Positions 47,286-56,858 of a stretch of 64,000 bases of DNA are shown in pieces. Position numbers and translations under genes: made by a program. Each line of letters starts with the position of its first letter. Position 1 is the first letter of the stretch. Source of the DNA: Clostridia bacterium (GTDB lineage: Bacteria; Bacillota; Clostridia; Oscillospirales; Butyricicoccaceae); contig JAJPXP010000043.1 in NCBI GenBank assembly GCA_021205365.1, forward strand, positions 1 through 64,000. The letters are read 5' to 3'. The notes under the pieces were generated by a model. It was not told the DNA's origin. It ran no database searches and worked only from the letters and a program-made list of their open reading frames with translations.

Positions 47286-48395
47286 ATGAAATCCATCACA
47301 AAAATTGTAATCACCGGCGGCCCCTGCGGCGGCAAATCCACGGCAATGACATGGATCGAAAGCAATTTATCCAAGCAGGGATATAAAGTGCTGTTTATCC
47401 CGGAAACTGCCTCAGAACTCATCCTCGGCGGCGTAGCACCATGGACAGTCAACACGAACTATGACTTCCAGAAAGCGCTGGTTTCTTTGCAGATTCAAAA
47501 GGAACGTGTCTTCCAGATGGCTGCCGACAATATGGATGATGAAAAAATTCTGATTATAGCTGACCGCGGCATTCTGGATAACAAAGCCTACATGACCAAT
47601 GAAGAATTTGACTCCCTGTGCCATGAACTGGGCGGGAGCGAAATTTCTTTTCGCGACAATTATGATGCGGTATTCCATCTTGTCACCGCTGCACAGGGCG
47701 CCGAAAAATTTTATACACTTTCCAACAATCAGGCACGCACAGAAACACCGGAACAGGCAATTGCCATGGATCAGAAGATTATCACTTGCTGGACTGGTCA
47801 TCCTTACCTGCGTATTATTGATAACTCCACCGATTTCAATACGAAAATGAAGCGGCTGGTCAATGAAATTACCCAGTTCCTCGGCGAACCGGATGCATTT
47901 GAAGCTGACCAGAAATATCTGATCCGCATGCCGGACCTGGAAAAGCTGGAACAGCTGCCCAACTGCAAAAAGATTGATATTATCCAGACTTATCTGCTCA
48001 GTCCCCATGAAAATGTGGAGCTTCGAGTGCGGCAGCGCGGCAGCCGCGGCAATTACATCTATATAAAAACCACAAAGACAACTGCTCCGGATGGCAGGCG
48101 CATTGAAACCGAACAGCGGCTGACCCAGGATGAATATTTGAACCTTTTGATGGATGCGGACACCTCCCTGCGCCAGATACGCAAGAACCGTTACTGCCTG
48201 ACAGAGAATAACCTGTATTTTGAAATCGATGTCTATCCGTTCTGGAAGAACCAGGCAATTCTGGAAGTGCAGGTTAACGATGCAGGCCAGCCGATCATAT
48301 TTCCAGATTATCTTTCCGTCATCCGCGATGTAACCTATGATGATACCTACAAAAATTATTCCCTTGCGCGGGAAATCCCTCCGGAGAATCTATAA
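47286..48395 (+). CDS. AAA-type NTPase fused to a CYTH domain
   Basis: 369 residues. Residues 1-180 are a P-loop NTPase: VITGGPCGGKSTAM is Walker A, ILIIADRGILDNKAYM resembles the Walker B/DR region of kinases, and YLRIIDNSTDF follows. Residues about 185-365 look like a CYTH (triphosphate tunnel) domain: FEADQKYLIRMPDL in place of ExExK, VELRVRQRGSRGNYIYIKTTK, RIETEQRLTQDEY, and FEIDVYPFWKNQAILEVQV. CYTH enzymes act on triphosphate compounds in a cationic tunnel. A kinase-like plus CYTH pairing suggests synthesis and hydrolysis of a phosphorylated small molecule, but no function is established. Strong own promoter and terminator. Confidence 0.78.
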   Translation: MKSITKIVITGGPCGGKSTAMTWIESNLSKQGYKVLFIPETASELILGGVAPWTVNTNYDFQKALVSLQIQKERVFQMAADNMDDEKILIIADRGILDNKAYMTNEEFDSLCHELGGSEISFRDNYDAVFHLVTAAQGAEKFYTLSNNQARTETPEQAIAMDQKIITCWTGHPYLRIIDNSTDFNTKMKRLVNEITQFLGEPDAFEADQKYLIRMPDLEKLEQLPNCKKIDIIQTYLLSPHENVELRVRQRGSRGNYIYIKTTKTTAPDGRRIETEQRLTQDEYLNLLMDADTSLRQIRKNRYCLTENNLYFEIDVYPFWKNQAILEVQVNDAGQPIIFPDYLSVIRDVTYDDTYKNYSLAREIPPENL

Positions 48396-48403
48396 GGCGA
48401 CAG

Positions 48404-48432
48404 GCGTGCTGCACATGCAGCACGCTTTTTCT
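48404..48432 (+). terminator. Terminator of the AAA-CYTH gene
   Basis: GCGTGCTGCA-ca-TGCAGCACGC, then TTTTTCTTATC. Confidence 0.88.
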
Positions 48433-48442
48433 TATCATAACA

Positions 48443-48486
48443 AAAACAGCACGCATTTCCGTCTGACAGGATATCCGTGCTGTTTT
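48443..48486 (-). terminator. sstT terminator
   Basis: AAAACAGCACG (48443-48453) pairs with CGTGCTGTTTT (48476-48486) and is T-flanked on both strands. Confidence 0.7.
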
Positions 48487-48554
48487 ATCTGTTATTGAAT
48501 TGGGTGCTATCTGAAAACAAAGAAAATGCTTGACTTTTCAGCTATGCGCTGGAA

Positions 48555-49781
48555 TCAGAATTTGACCTCTCTGCCTTCCTTCATCCACTCACGGAATTCT
48601 GCTGTTGCTGCAAACAGAACGTCACCGGAGGAATTGATTGCCGTTTCGAAGGAATCCTGTACCACGCCGATGATAAAACCAACTGCTACAACCTGCATCG
48701 CTATGTCATTGCTGATACCAAACAGGGAACAAGCCATCGGAATCAGCAGCAGAGAACCGCCTGCAACGCCGGATGCGCCGCATGCCGCAACCGTAGCCAG
48801 AAGGCTCAGAATGATTGCAGTCGGAATGCTGACGTTCACGCCGACTGTATGTGCCGCTGCCAGTGTCATAACGGTAATGGTGATTGCAGCGCCATCCATA
48901 TTGATGGTAGCGCCCAGCGGAATGGATACGGAATACACATTTTTATCCAGTCCCAGGCGGTCACAGAGTGCCATATTCACCGGAATGTTTGCTGCAGAGC
49001 TACGGGTAAAGAATGCCGTCACGCCGCTTTCCTTGAAGCAGCGGAATACCAGCGGATATGGATTGCGATGAAGGCAGATCGCTGCAATCAGCGGATCGAC
49101 GATCAGCGCAATGGCAAGCATACAGCCAACCAGCAATACCAGAAGTTTGCCGTAGTCTGCGAAAATGCTCAAGCCGTTTTCAGAAACAGAGCTGAATACC
49201 AGGCCCATGATGCCAAACGGGGCCAGATTGATAATCCAGCGTACTGCCTGCGAAACTGCATCCGAAATATCCTTCAGCGCTTCCTTGGTATGCGGTGCAG
49301 CCAGCTTTTTCAGAGCCAGTCCAAGAATAATGGACCATGCCAAAATGCCGACATAGTTTGCATTCGCCAGCGCATCAACAGGATTGGATACAATATTATT
49401 TAGCAAGTTCATGAATACTTCGCTAATGCCGCTCGGCGGTACAGTATCTGTCGTGGATTCTGCCAGTTTCAATGTCACCGGAAACAGAAAGCTTGCAAAT
49501 ACAGCCATGACTGCTGCCAGCAATGTACTCAGCATATATAGGAAGATAACCGTCCGGAATCGTTTGCCGATGCCGTCCGTTGCCTGTGACAGAGAGCTCA
49601 TAACCAAAACAAATACCAGAATCGGCGCAATTGCTTTCAATGCACCAACAAAAATTGTACCAAGGATTGAGATAGCAGTCGCCTGTGGTACAACAAGCGC
49701 GAGAATGACACCAATAATGAGCCCCACAACAATGCGCAGGATCAGGCTGGTGTCATTCCATTTTTTTACGAGATTGCCCAT
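48555..49781 (-). CDS. sstT: Serine/threonine:Na+ symporter
   Basis: 408 residues, dicarboxylate/amino acid:cation symporter family. [18 protein letters not shown] near the start, [21 protein letters not shown], then the two re-entrant loop regions: [20 protein letters not shown] (serine-rich hairpin) and the [21 protein letters not shown] stretch in segment 7, then [18 protein letters not shown]. SstT takes up Ser and Thr with Na+. Length and motifs fit SstT better than GltP or DctA. The promoter TTGTCA-N17-TATGAT overlaps a 10-bp inverted repeat. Confidence 0.92.
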   Translation of the reverse strand: MGNLVKKWNDTSLILRIVVGLIIGVILALVVPQATAISILGTIFVGALKAIAPILVFVLVMSSLSQATDGIGKRFRTVIFLYMLSTLLAAVMAVFASFLFPVTLKLAESTTDTVPPSGISEVFMNLLNNIVSNPVDALANANYVGILAWSIILGLALKKLAAPHTKEALKDISDAVSQAVRWIINLAPFGIMGLVFSSVSENGLSIFADYGKLLVLLVGCMLAIALIVDPLIAAICLHRNPYPLVFRCFKESGVTAFFTRSSAANIPVNMALCDRLGLDKNVYSVSIPLGATINMDGAAITITVMTLAAAHTVGVNVSIPTAIILSLLATVAACGASGVAGGSLLLIPMACSLFGISNDIAMQVVAVGFIIGVVQDSFETAINSSGDVLFAATAEFREWMKEGREVKF

Positions 49782-49813
49782 GCTTTTGCCTCTTTTCTCA
49801 AAATATCTTTTTT

Positions 49814-49872
49814 ATCATATCATATTCCTTTTGATTTGACAACAAAAAGTATCTTTCTGACGCTTTTTGTTG
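49814..49872 (-). promoter_or_regulatory. sstT promoter with inverted-repeat operator candidate
   Basis: Minus strand TTGTCA (49837-49842), 17 bases, TATGAT (49814-49819). CAACAAAAAG (49840-49849) and CTTTTTGTTG (49863-49872) are perfect inverted repeats; the first overlaps the -35 box. Confidence 0.6.
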
Positions 49873-50127
49873 TTTTTGCTTTCTTTTTCCGGCATCCCGT
49901 CCGCTGTATTTGCTCCGCGCTGCCTGTATGCATATTTTATCACTTTAGGTCAAAATTTTTTCAAAAAAAAAGATTACCCTCAGCTTACTTTTTGTTCACC
50001 ATTTTCCGCCCATATAAAGTTATATTCGCTATCTGTTTCAGCGGTTTTTCCATCATTTTTCCGAACTTTTTTAAACTCCAAAGTTAGCCTCCGTTCGGAT
50101 TTGTTTCATTTTTCCGCATTTTTCCGG

Positions 50128-50155
50128 TTGATTTATTTCAAATCTGTGCTACAAT
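50128..50155 (+). promoter_or_regulatory. Ferredoxin gene promoter
   Basis: TTGATT, 16 bases, TACAAT, 30 bases before the start codon. Confidence 0.6.
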
Positions 50156-50178
50156 ATAGAAAAAGATTTAGGAGGTAA

Positions 50179-50355
<177 letters not shown>

Positions 50356-50388
50356 TTGCAAAAAACTTGCATAAGTACACAATAAACG

Positions 50389-50427
50389 AAAAGACTCTAT
50401 GTTTTGACATAGGGTCTTTTCGTTTTA
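50389..50427. terminator. Terminator between the ferredoxin and methionine genes
   Basis: AAAAGACTCTATG and CATAGGGTCTTTT pair with one mismatch; CGTTTTA follows. Converging genes, so probably used both ways. Confidence 0.8.
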
Positions 50428-50463
50428 TGCGCGACAGAACAGCCAGCATCCGTATTTCTTCTG

Positions 50464-52242
50464 TTAACGCAAATTATTTTGATCCATTTGTTCGAGAATC
50501 CGGCAGATCAGCCCGGTACGCTGGAATGGTGTCATCAGATAATATCCATCCACATATGGCGCAATCTGTTTTGCAATCTCTGTGGAAATCTCCACCGCAA
50601 GCTCTTCACCTTCCGCACGGTTCTTCCCTTCATACAGCTCCGTGATTTTTTCATCCACACGAATACCGTTGATTTCACTGTCCATGAACCGGGCATTTCT
50701 GGCGCTTACCACCGGAATAATACCGCCTAATATATAGCCATCCAGCTCTTCCCTCGCCCGTTTCAGGTTTTCAAAGGCCTGCGGCGTAAGAATTGGCTGG
50801 GTCAGGAAGCCAATCATGCCTCTTTCCAGCTTCGCCTTTGCCAGCCGCAGCTGCACATCAAAATTCAATGCATTGACATTGAGTGCACCAAACAGGTGGA
50901 ATGGCGTTGGTAAAACCGTCTGTCCCAATCCGGAAACAAAGGCTGCCAGCTTACGGGAATTGAACTGATACACGCTTTTAACTTCATCGCGTTCCGCGGT
51001 CGGAATCGGGTCTCCGGTGACCAGCAACAGATTACGGACGCCTTCTGCATACAGCCCCATGAGCAGTGCCTTGGTTGCATTCAGATTGCGGTCACGGCAG
51101 GTCATGTGCGGAAGTGCATCCAGATTCAGCTCCCGCCGGATTTTGCAAGCCAGCAGGCTGGAATCCATGCGTGCACGGGCAATCGGGCAGTCTGCAATGG
51201 TAATGATATCCACATTTGCCCCCTTCAGCATCCATGCGCCATGCATAAACTTGCTCAGATTGACATCGGCCGGTGGGTCCAGCTCCACTGCAACAACCTT
51301 TTTGCCCTTTTGCAGCTTTTCCCAAAACAGGCTGTCCTGCAGGGTATCCGTAGCTTCTATCTGTTGTTTTTTCCGTGACTTCGGGATACTTCTGGTATGT
51401 CCGGTCAGCGCTTCCCTCGCCTGTGCTATATGTACCGGTGTGGTACCGCAGCAGCCGCCGAGAATAACCGCGCCTTCCTTTGCCATTTCCTTCAGCTGGG
51501 CTGCAAAGTATTCCGGATCACCTTCATAAAAAGAGCGGTTATTGATGACAACCGGATAGCCTGCATTCGGCATCAACGCGAGTGTCATATCGCTGTGATC
51601 AAGCTCCTGTACCAGCTCCAGCATATGCCTGGCACCGCAGACACAATTGAAGCCGACAGCATCCGCTGCCGCACAGCCCTTCATTTCCTCCAGCAGATTG
51701 GCTGCAAAGCTGCCATCCCTGGAAAATCCATCCGGCTGGATGGCAAATGTTGTGATAACATAAGCATCCGGTACTTTGGATTTGATATATTCTGCCGCTT
51801 CTTTCAATCCTTCCGCATTGGCATTGGTTTCAAACAGGAAATTTTTTGCGCCGTGCTGCAGGAAACAGTCAACCACATACTGATATTCTTCCCGAATATC
51901 CATGGTTTCCGGCAAGCCAGAAATCGGGCCAATATCCGCAAATACAAACGCATCATATTTTGCAGCTGCTTCTTCTGCCAGCTTCCAGCCAGCGGCAATG
52001 GTTTTCTCAACCAGCTCTTCATTGCCCTGAAATGTGACACGGTTGACAGCAAACGTATTGGTCTTCACTGCCTTACAGCCAGCATCCAGATATTCCCTGT
52101 GAATATCGGCAATCAGCTCCGGCTGACTCAGATTGGCAAGCTCACAGCCGCTTCCAACAGAATGGTTCCTGGCAGAAAAATAGGTCCCCATGCCACCGTC
52201 GAACAACAATAAATTCTGCTTTAAATAATCTCGTAAATCCAT
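50464..52242 (-). CDS. Bifunctional homocysteine S-methyltransferase / methylenetetrahydrofolate reductase
   Basis: 592 residues. Residues 1-285 are a Zn-dependent homocysteine methyltransferase domain: LLFDGGMGTYF, NCVCGAR and ILGGCCGTTP with the three Zn cysteines. Residues about 310-592 are MetF-like: VAVELDPP, IITIADCP, HMTCRDRNLNA, LLLVTGDP and FLTQPILTPQAFENL. The enzyme can reduce methylene-THF to methyl-THF and may transfer methyl groups to homocysteine. It follows metH by one base and is the last gene of the methionine unit, so methyl-THF production and use are coupled. The presence of two HMT domains in one operon is unusual. Confidence 0.9.
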   Translation of the reverse strand: MDLRDYLKQNLLLFDGGMGTYFSARNHSVGSGCELANLSQPELIADIHREYLDAGCKAVKTNTFAVNRVTFQGNEELVEKTIAAGWKLAEEAAAKYDAFVFADIGPISGLPETMDIREEYQYVVDCFLQHGAKNFLFETNANAEGLKEAAEYIKSKVPDAYVITTFAIQPDGFSRDGSFAANLLEEMKGCAAADAVGFNCVCGARHMLELVQELDHSDMTLALMPNAGYPVVINNRSFYEGDPEYFAAQLKEMAKEGAVILGGCCGTTPVHIAQAREALTGHTRSIPKSRKKQQIEATDTLQDSLFWEKLQKGKKVVAVELDPPADVNLSKFMHGAWMLKGANVDIITIADCPIARARMDSSLLACKIRRELNLDALPHMTCRDRNLNATKALLMGLYAEGVRNLLLVTGDPIPTAERDEVKSVYQFNSRKLAAFVSGLGQTVLPTPFHLFGALNVNALNFDVQLRLAKAKLERGMIGFLTQPILTPQAFENLKRAREELDGYILGGIIPVVSARNARFMDSEINGIRVDEKITELYEGKNRAEGEELAVEISTEIAKQIAPYVDGYYLMTPFQRTGLICRILEQMDQNNLR

Positions 52243-52243
52243 T

Positions 52244-54577
52244 TTATCCTAACACTTTCTTTGCAACATCAACAGATGCCTTTGCATCCTTTGTATAAAA
52301 ATCTGCGCCGATTTCCTCTGCATAATCTGCCGTGAGTACGGCGCCGCCTACCATGACCTTGCAGTCATGACCGGATTTGCGCAGCGCCTCAATGGTCCGC
52401 CGCATGGAATCCACGGTAGTTGTCATCAGTGCAGACAGGCCAATCAGCCGGACATCCTCTGCTATGGCAGCATCCACAACCTTCTGAACCGGTACATCGC
52501 GACCAAGGTCAATCACCTGATAGCCGTAATTCTCCAGCACAACGCGGACAATATTTTTGCCGATATCGTGGATATCACCTTCCACGGTGGCCATGATGAT
52601 TTTACCCTTGGATACGCTTTCGCCGCCGCGCTTGGCAATTCGCAGCTTAATCAGGTCAAAGCCCGCACAGGCTGCATTGGCAGAATTAATCAGCTGCGGC
52701 AGGAAAATCTGCTGCTTTTCATATTTTTCACCTACCAGATCAAGGGCAGGGATCAGCTTCTGATTGATTACATCCAGCTCGGACATGGTCTCCAGCAGCT
52801 GTTCTGTCAGGTCGGCAGTTTCCTGCTTCAAACCCTTGAGTACAGCGGTTTCCACTGTCATTTCCTTTGGTGCTGCACTGCTCTTCTGCTCCGGCTCCAC
52901 ATTGGCAAAGCGTTCAATATAGGCTTCGCAGTTCGCATCTTCACCCGAAAGTGCACGATACGAAACCACCGTATCCATAATCGGTTTTAAATTTGGATTG
53001 ATAATCGGCAGATCCAAACCACAGTACATTGCCTGTGTCAGGAAGCTGGTTGTAATATTGTTTCTTTCCGGCAGGCCGAAGGAAATATTGCTGACGCCCA
53101 GTACGCAGTGCAGCCCAAGCTTTTCATGCACCATACGTACCGCTTTCAGTGTTTCCACTGCCTGTTCCTGCTGTGCAGAAATGGTCAAAGTCAGGCAGTC
53201 AATCAGGACGTCTTCCTTTGGAATGCCGTGCTTCATGGCATTTTCCAGAATCTTCTCTGCCATGGCAAAACGGGCTTCTGCTGTCTGTGGAATACCGGAT
53301 TTATCCATCGTCAGGCCGACAACAGCGGCGCCATATTTCTTCACGATCGGCAGAATTCCATCCAGCTTGTCCTGTTCCGCATTGACGGAGTTGACAATTG
53401 CCCTGCCATTGCAGGCACGCAAACCAGCTTCAATTGCTTCCGGGTCAGAAGAATCAATCTGCAGCGGCAGAGAGACAACACTCTGCACTGCCTTGACAAC
53501 CTGCACCATCATTTCTGCTTCATCGATCCCCGGCAGGCCCACATTGATATCCAGAATATCCGCACCGGCATCCTGCTGCTCAATGGCACGCTCCATAATA
53601 TAATTGAAATCCCGTTCCCGCAGAGCCTGCTGGAAACGTTTTTTGCCGGTCGGATTGATGCGTTCACCAATCACACGCACACCGTCAAAATCTGTCATAT
53701 GGCTTGCAGAGCAGACGCCCCGTTTGCGTTCCGAACGGATATCCTCTGCGGCATCCGTCAGTCCAGACAATGCCGCAATAAAATCTGGCGTGCTGCCGCA
53801 GCAGCCGCCAAGGATGGAAACGCCCAATTCAGGGAACTTGGCCATCTGACGCGCAAATTCCGCTTCATCCATGTCATATCCACCGGTTGCGGGATCAGGA
53901 AGTCCAGCATTCGGCTTGACAATAATCGGCTTGTCCGTCCATTTGCGCATCTCTACAATCAACGGATAAATTTCCTCCGGGCCAAGGGAACAGTTGATGC
54001 CCATAGCCGCTACATCCAATCCATCCAGTGTTGCTGCCATGCTCGCTACGGTCGTTCCGGTAAAGGTACGCCCGGTTGCTTCGAAGCTCATGGTCACCCA
54101 AATCGGGAGATTGGTCTGCTCTCTTGCCGCCAGGACCGCTGCTTTAACCTCATACAGATCCGTCATCGTCTCAAACACGACGAGATCCGCTCCGGCTCTT
54201 TCACCTGCCTGAACCATTTCGGAATAAATTGCATAGGCATCCTCAAAGGATAACGTGCCCAATGGCTCCATCAGCTCACCGATTGGGCCAACATCCAATG
54301 CAACCTTTGCCCGTCCGGCAGCTGCCTTCTTTGCAATGGCAACATTTTTGGAAACCAGCTCTTCTACGCCATGCCCCGTTCCGGCAAGCTTATGTGCGTT
54401 CGCGCCAAAGGTATTGGCATAAATGATATTGCTTCCGGCGTCTACATAGCTGCGCTGGATTTGTTCCAGAATTTCCGGGTGCTGTGTGCCGAAAATCTCC
54501 GGCCTTTCACCCAGTCCAAGTCCTGCCGCCTGCAGCATGGTACCCATAGCGCCATCCAGTAATGTTAAATTATTCAT
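52244..54577 (-). CDS. metH: Cobalamin-dependent methionine synthase (core, without reactivation domain)
   Basis: 777 residues from MNNLTLL (GGAAGGTGGCTCCTGCCATG). Domains in order are homocysteine/Zn (1-285; LLDGAMGTML, NCSLG, ILGGCCGSTP), pterin-binding (about 305-560; RVIGERINPTGKKRF, DINVGLPGID, GVSNISFGLPERN), cobalamin cap (about 605-680), and B12-binding (about 685-777; VEGDIHDIGKNIV with the cobalt-ligating His, then GLSALMTTTVDSM). It transfers a methyl group from methyl-THF to homocysteine through cobalamin. The reactivation domain of the E. coli enzyme (1,227 residues) is missing and encoded by the preceding gene, which overlaps by eight bases. Confidence 0.95.
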   Translation of the reverse strand: MNNLTLLDGAMGTMLQAAGLGLGERPEIFGTQHPEILEQIQRSYVDAGSNIIYANTFGANAHKLAGTGHGVEELVSKNVAIAKKAAAGRAKVALDVGPIGELMEPLGTLSFEDAYAIYSEMVQAGERAGADLVVFETMTDLYEVKAAVLAAREQTNLPIWVTMSFEATGRTFTGTTVASMAATLDGLDVAAMGINCSLGPEEIYPLIVEMRKWTDKPIIVKPNAGLPDPATGGYDMDEAEFARQMAKFPELGVSILGGCCGSTPDFIAALSGLTDAAEDIRSERKRGVCSASHMTDFDGVRVIGERINPTGKKRFQQALRERDFNYIMERAIEQQDAGADILDINVGLPGIDEAEMMVQVVKAVQSVVSLPLQIDSSDPEAIEAGLRACNGRAIVNSVNAEQDKLDGILPIVKKYGAAVVGLTMDKSGIPQTAEARFAMAEKILENAMKHGIPKEDVLIDCLTLTISAQQEQAVETLKAVRMVHEKLGLHCVLGVSNISFGLPERNNITTSFLTQAMYCGLDLPIINPNLKPIMDTVVSYRALSGEDANCEAYIERFANVEPEQKSSAAPKEMTVETAVLKGLKQETADLTEQLLETMSELDVINQKLIPALDLVGEKYEKQQIFLPQLINSANAACAGFDLIKLRIAKRGGESVSKGKIIMATVEGDIHDIGKNIVRVVLENYGYQVIDLGRDVPVQKVVDAAIAEDVRLIGLSALMTTTVDSMRRTIEALRKSGHDCKVMVGGAVLTADYAEEIGADFYTKDAKASVDVAKKVLG

Positions 54578-55235
54578 GGCAGGAGCCACCTTCCTTTCGA
54601 TAGGGGCAGGTCAAGAACATACTGCAAACTTCACAGCCCCGTTTTCTCAATTTCTGCGGTCGATCTGAAATACCCATGATGGCAGTGACCGATTTCCGCG
54701 GTATCATAATATAATTCGGCGTTACAGTTAAACCAATCCGCCTTGTTGTATTCAATGCTTCACAAAGGCGAACCTGTGTATGCAATGGCAGATCCCCATA
54801 ACCGGGGCTGAACCGGTCTGTCAGATACAGTCCATCGCGCTCCAACTGCTCCCGAAGATCAAATTCAAAGTGGTCACAGACATTTTCTATCGCTGTGCTG
54901 GCGCAGGAATCCATAATGACAGCGTCCGCCATATCCGTTACCTCCCGGCGCATCAAAAGCTGTTCGATACGCGGGCCAAGGGTGACAGCCAGCAGGACAG
55001 CCTCCTGACAATGTAACAGAATCTCCGGCATGTCCTTCCCTTCGAGCGGAAAGCCTTTGATTTCCCCATTGCTGACTGGCAGCCTGCGATAAACCAGCCG
55101 GGGATCAGATGCCTTCATGACTTCCTCTATACATCGGTGAATCTGTCCTTCCAGCTCCGCAGGGCATTCCTGTCCTCTATGACCCAGATACATCAGGATT
55201 TCATTGTAATTCAACCGTGTTAACCTTGCTTCCAA
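54570..55235 (-). CDS. Methionine synthase reactivation-domain protein (stand-alone)
   Basis: 221 residues with a proposed TTG start: GAGGTGA lies seven bases upstream, whereas the track ATG (55253) lies only some 9 bases downstream of a -10 box and has no ribosome site. The sequence matches the vitamin B12-dependent methionine synthase activation domain: DSCASTAIENVCDHFE, RFSPGYGDLPL, TQVRLCEALNTTRRIGLT and IPRKSVTAIMGI. In E. coli this is the C-terminus of MetH and binds SAM to re-methylate oxidised cobalamin. Separate genes of this kind occur in many anaerobes. A C-terminal CEVCSMFLTCPYR cysteine cluster is an extra, suggesting metal or cluster binding. First gene of the methionine operon. 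Confidence 0.85.
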   Translation of the reverse strand: MEARLTRLNYNEILMYLGHRGQECPAELEGQIHRCIEEVMKASDPRLVYRRLPVSNGEIKGFPLEGKDMPEILLHCQEAVLLAVTLGPRIEQLLMRREVTDMADAVIMDSCASTAIENVCDHFEFDLREQLERDGLYLTDRFSPGYGDLPLHTQVRLCEALNTTRRIGLTVTPNYIMIPRKSVTAIMGISDRPQKLRKRGCEVCSMFLTCPYRKEGGSCHE

Positions 55236-55261
55236 CTGTCGTTCACCTCGCATTGCCCACT

Positions 55262-55290
55262 ATTATACCATGATATGATACATTACGCAA
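55262..55290 (-). promoter_or_regulatory. Promoter of the methionine synthase operon
   Basis: Minus strand TTGCGT, 17 bases, TATAAT (GGTATAATAG). Its closeness to the annotated ATG supports the downstream TTG start. No S-box or B12 aptamer is seen in the leader. Confidence 0.7.
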
Positions 55291-55372
55291 ATCCGAAAAC
55301 GGACCGCCTGTATCATGATTTTCCTCTGAAAGGATTCCCCATCAGAAGAAATTTTATATCTATTTCTCTTTT

Positions 55373-55407
55373 TCATGAAAAAAGGCTGCAATCCTGCGAT
55401 TACAGCC
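55373..55407 (-). terminator. hisD terminator
   Basis: Minus strand GGCTGTAATC-gcag-GATTGCAGCC, then TTTTTTCATG. Confidence 0.88.
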
Positions 55408-55426
55408 CTCTCATTATTCCATTCAA

Positions 55427-56695
55427 TTACATATTTTCCAGTCTGAGACGGACAGAATCACGGTGTGCCGGCAGACCTTCCACATCTGCAAAATGCATGG
55501 TCGGCTGGGACAGATTGACACAGCCCTGCTTGCTAACAAACTGGTGGAATGGCGTCTTGATGAACGTGCCAACCCATACGCCATTGGAGTATCTTGCTGT
55601 ACCCATAGTCGGCAGAGTATGGTTCGGCCCGGACACAAAGTCACCAAACGCTACCGGAGCATAATGTCCGACAAACATGGAACCGTAATGCAGCATTTTC
55701 TGCGCTACTTCCCGTTCATTTGAAACCTCTACCTCCAGATGCTCCGGGGCAGTCAAATTGGAAAAGGCAATAGCCTCCTCGATATTATCCGCCAGATAAA
55801 CCTCGCCATTGTTCTGCCAGGACTGGATTGCGACATCCTTTGTTTCCAATGTATCCAGCAGACGGTCAAGCTCCTTTAGCGTTTTCTCAATGGTTGCTTC
55901 ATCCGTGCATACCAGAATTGCCTTTGCATTCGGGTCATGCTCTGCCTGACCCAGCAGATCAATGGCAAGGAACGTCGGATTTGCAGATTCATCTGCTACA
56001 ATCAGTACTTCACTCGGACCTGCAAGGCTGTCAATACCGACATCACCGAGCACCTGCCGCTTTGCTTCGGTTACAAACTGATTGCCTGGCCCGACAATCA
56101 GGTCAACCTTTTCTATGCTTTCCGTTCCATAGGCAAAGGCTGCAACGGCCTGCGCGCCACCCATGCAATAGATTTCATCTGCACCGGCAATATCCATCGC
56201 AACCAGTACCGCCGGATGGATCGTACCATATCCCTTATATGCCGGCGAACATGCTGCAACCTGCATCACACCGGCTGCTTTTGCCGTCACGATGCCCATC
56301 AAAGCAGAGCTTGGCAGCGGATGCCTGCCAGCCGGAACATAGCAGCCGCAGCGTTCCACTGGAATCATGCGGTGCCCGATCTCCACACCTTCTACGCGGC
56401 TCTGAATATTTAAATCCTTTAAGCATTCCCTCTGCTTTTCCGCAAAAAATTTGATCTGCCCTGCAGCAAACCGGATGGTATCAATGGTTTCCTGATCCAC
56501 CTGCTCATAGGCTGCCTTGACAGCCTCCGGGGAGATTTTTACAGTATCAATATCCATATGGTCAAACTTTGCTGCATATTCAATCAGTGCCGTATCACCA
56601 TTCTGCCGGACATTGTCAATAATATCCATAACGGTTCTGGTCAGGGCAGAATCCCGCTGATAGGTCTTTTTTTCTGCCTGCTTTAAGATTTTCAC
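55427..56695 (-). CDS. hisD: Histidinol dehydrogenase
   Basis: 422 residues with a GTG start (AGGAGGAATCACAAACGTG). It oxidises L-histidinol to histidine in two NAD+-dependent steps, the last of the pathway. Visible are ERCGCYVPAGRHPLPSSALM near residue 120, GGAQAVAAFAYGTESI with VDLIVGPGNQFVTEAKRQV near residue 190, AGPSEVLIVADESANP, Zn ligands in LLGQAEHDPNA and GPNHTLPT, and LTAPEHLEV. It has its own TATAAT (56783-56788 complement), so it is separate from the hisZ-I operon, with exoA between them. Confidence 0.96.
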   Translation of the reverse strand: MKILKQAEKKTYQRDSALTRTVMDIIDNVRQNGDTALIEYAAKFDHMDIDTVKISPEAVKAAYEQVDQETIDTIRFAAGQIKFFAEKQRECLKDLNIQSRVEGVEIGHRMIPVERCGCYVPAGRHPLPSSALMGIVTAKAAGVMQVAACSPAYKGYGTIHPAVLVAMDIAGADEIYCMGGAQAVAAFAYGTESIEKVDLIVGPGNQFVTEAKRQVLGDVGIDSLAGPSEVLIVADESANPTFLAIDLLGQAEHDPNAKAILVCTDEATIEKTLKELDRLLDTLETKDVAIQSWQNNGEVYLADNIEEAIAFSNLTAPEHLEVEVSNEREVAQKMLHYGSMFVGHYAPVAFGDFVSGPNHTLPTMGTARYSNGVWVGTFIKTPFHQFVSKQGCVNLSQPTMHFADVEGLPAHRDSVRLRLENM

Positions 56696-56858
56696 GTTTG
56701 TGATTCCTCCTGATATATCATTTCCAGTTCGTTTTCCAGAGCAGCTCTGAAAAGCCGAAGAAAGTTCTGTTTATTTCGTTTTATTATAGCTGATTTTGTA
56801 ATAAAAGGAAAGTATATGCAAAAACTTTCGATCTCTATCTTTACCGCAGCTTTATATA

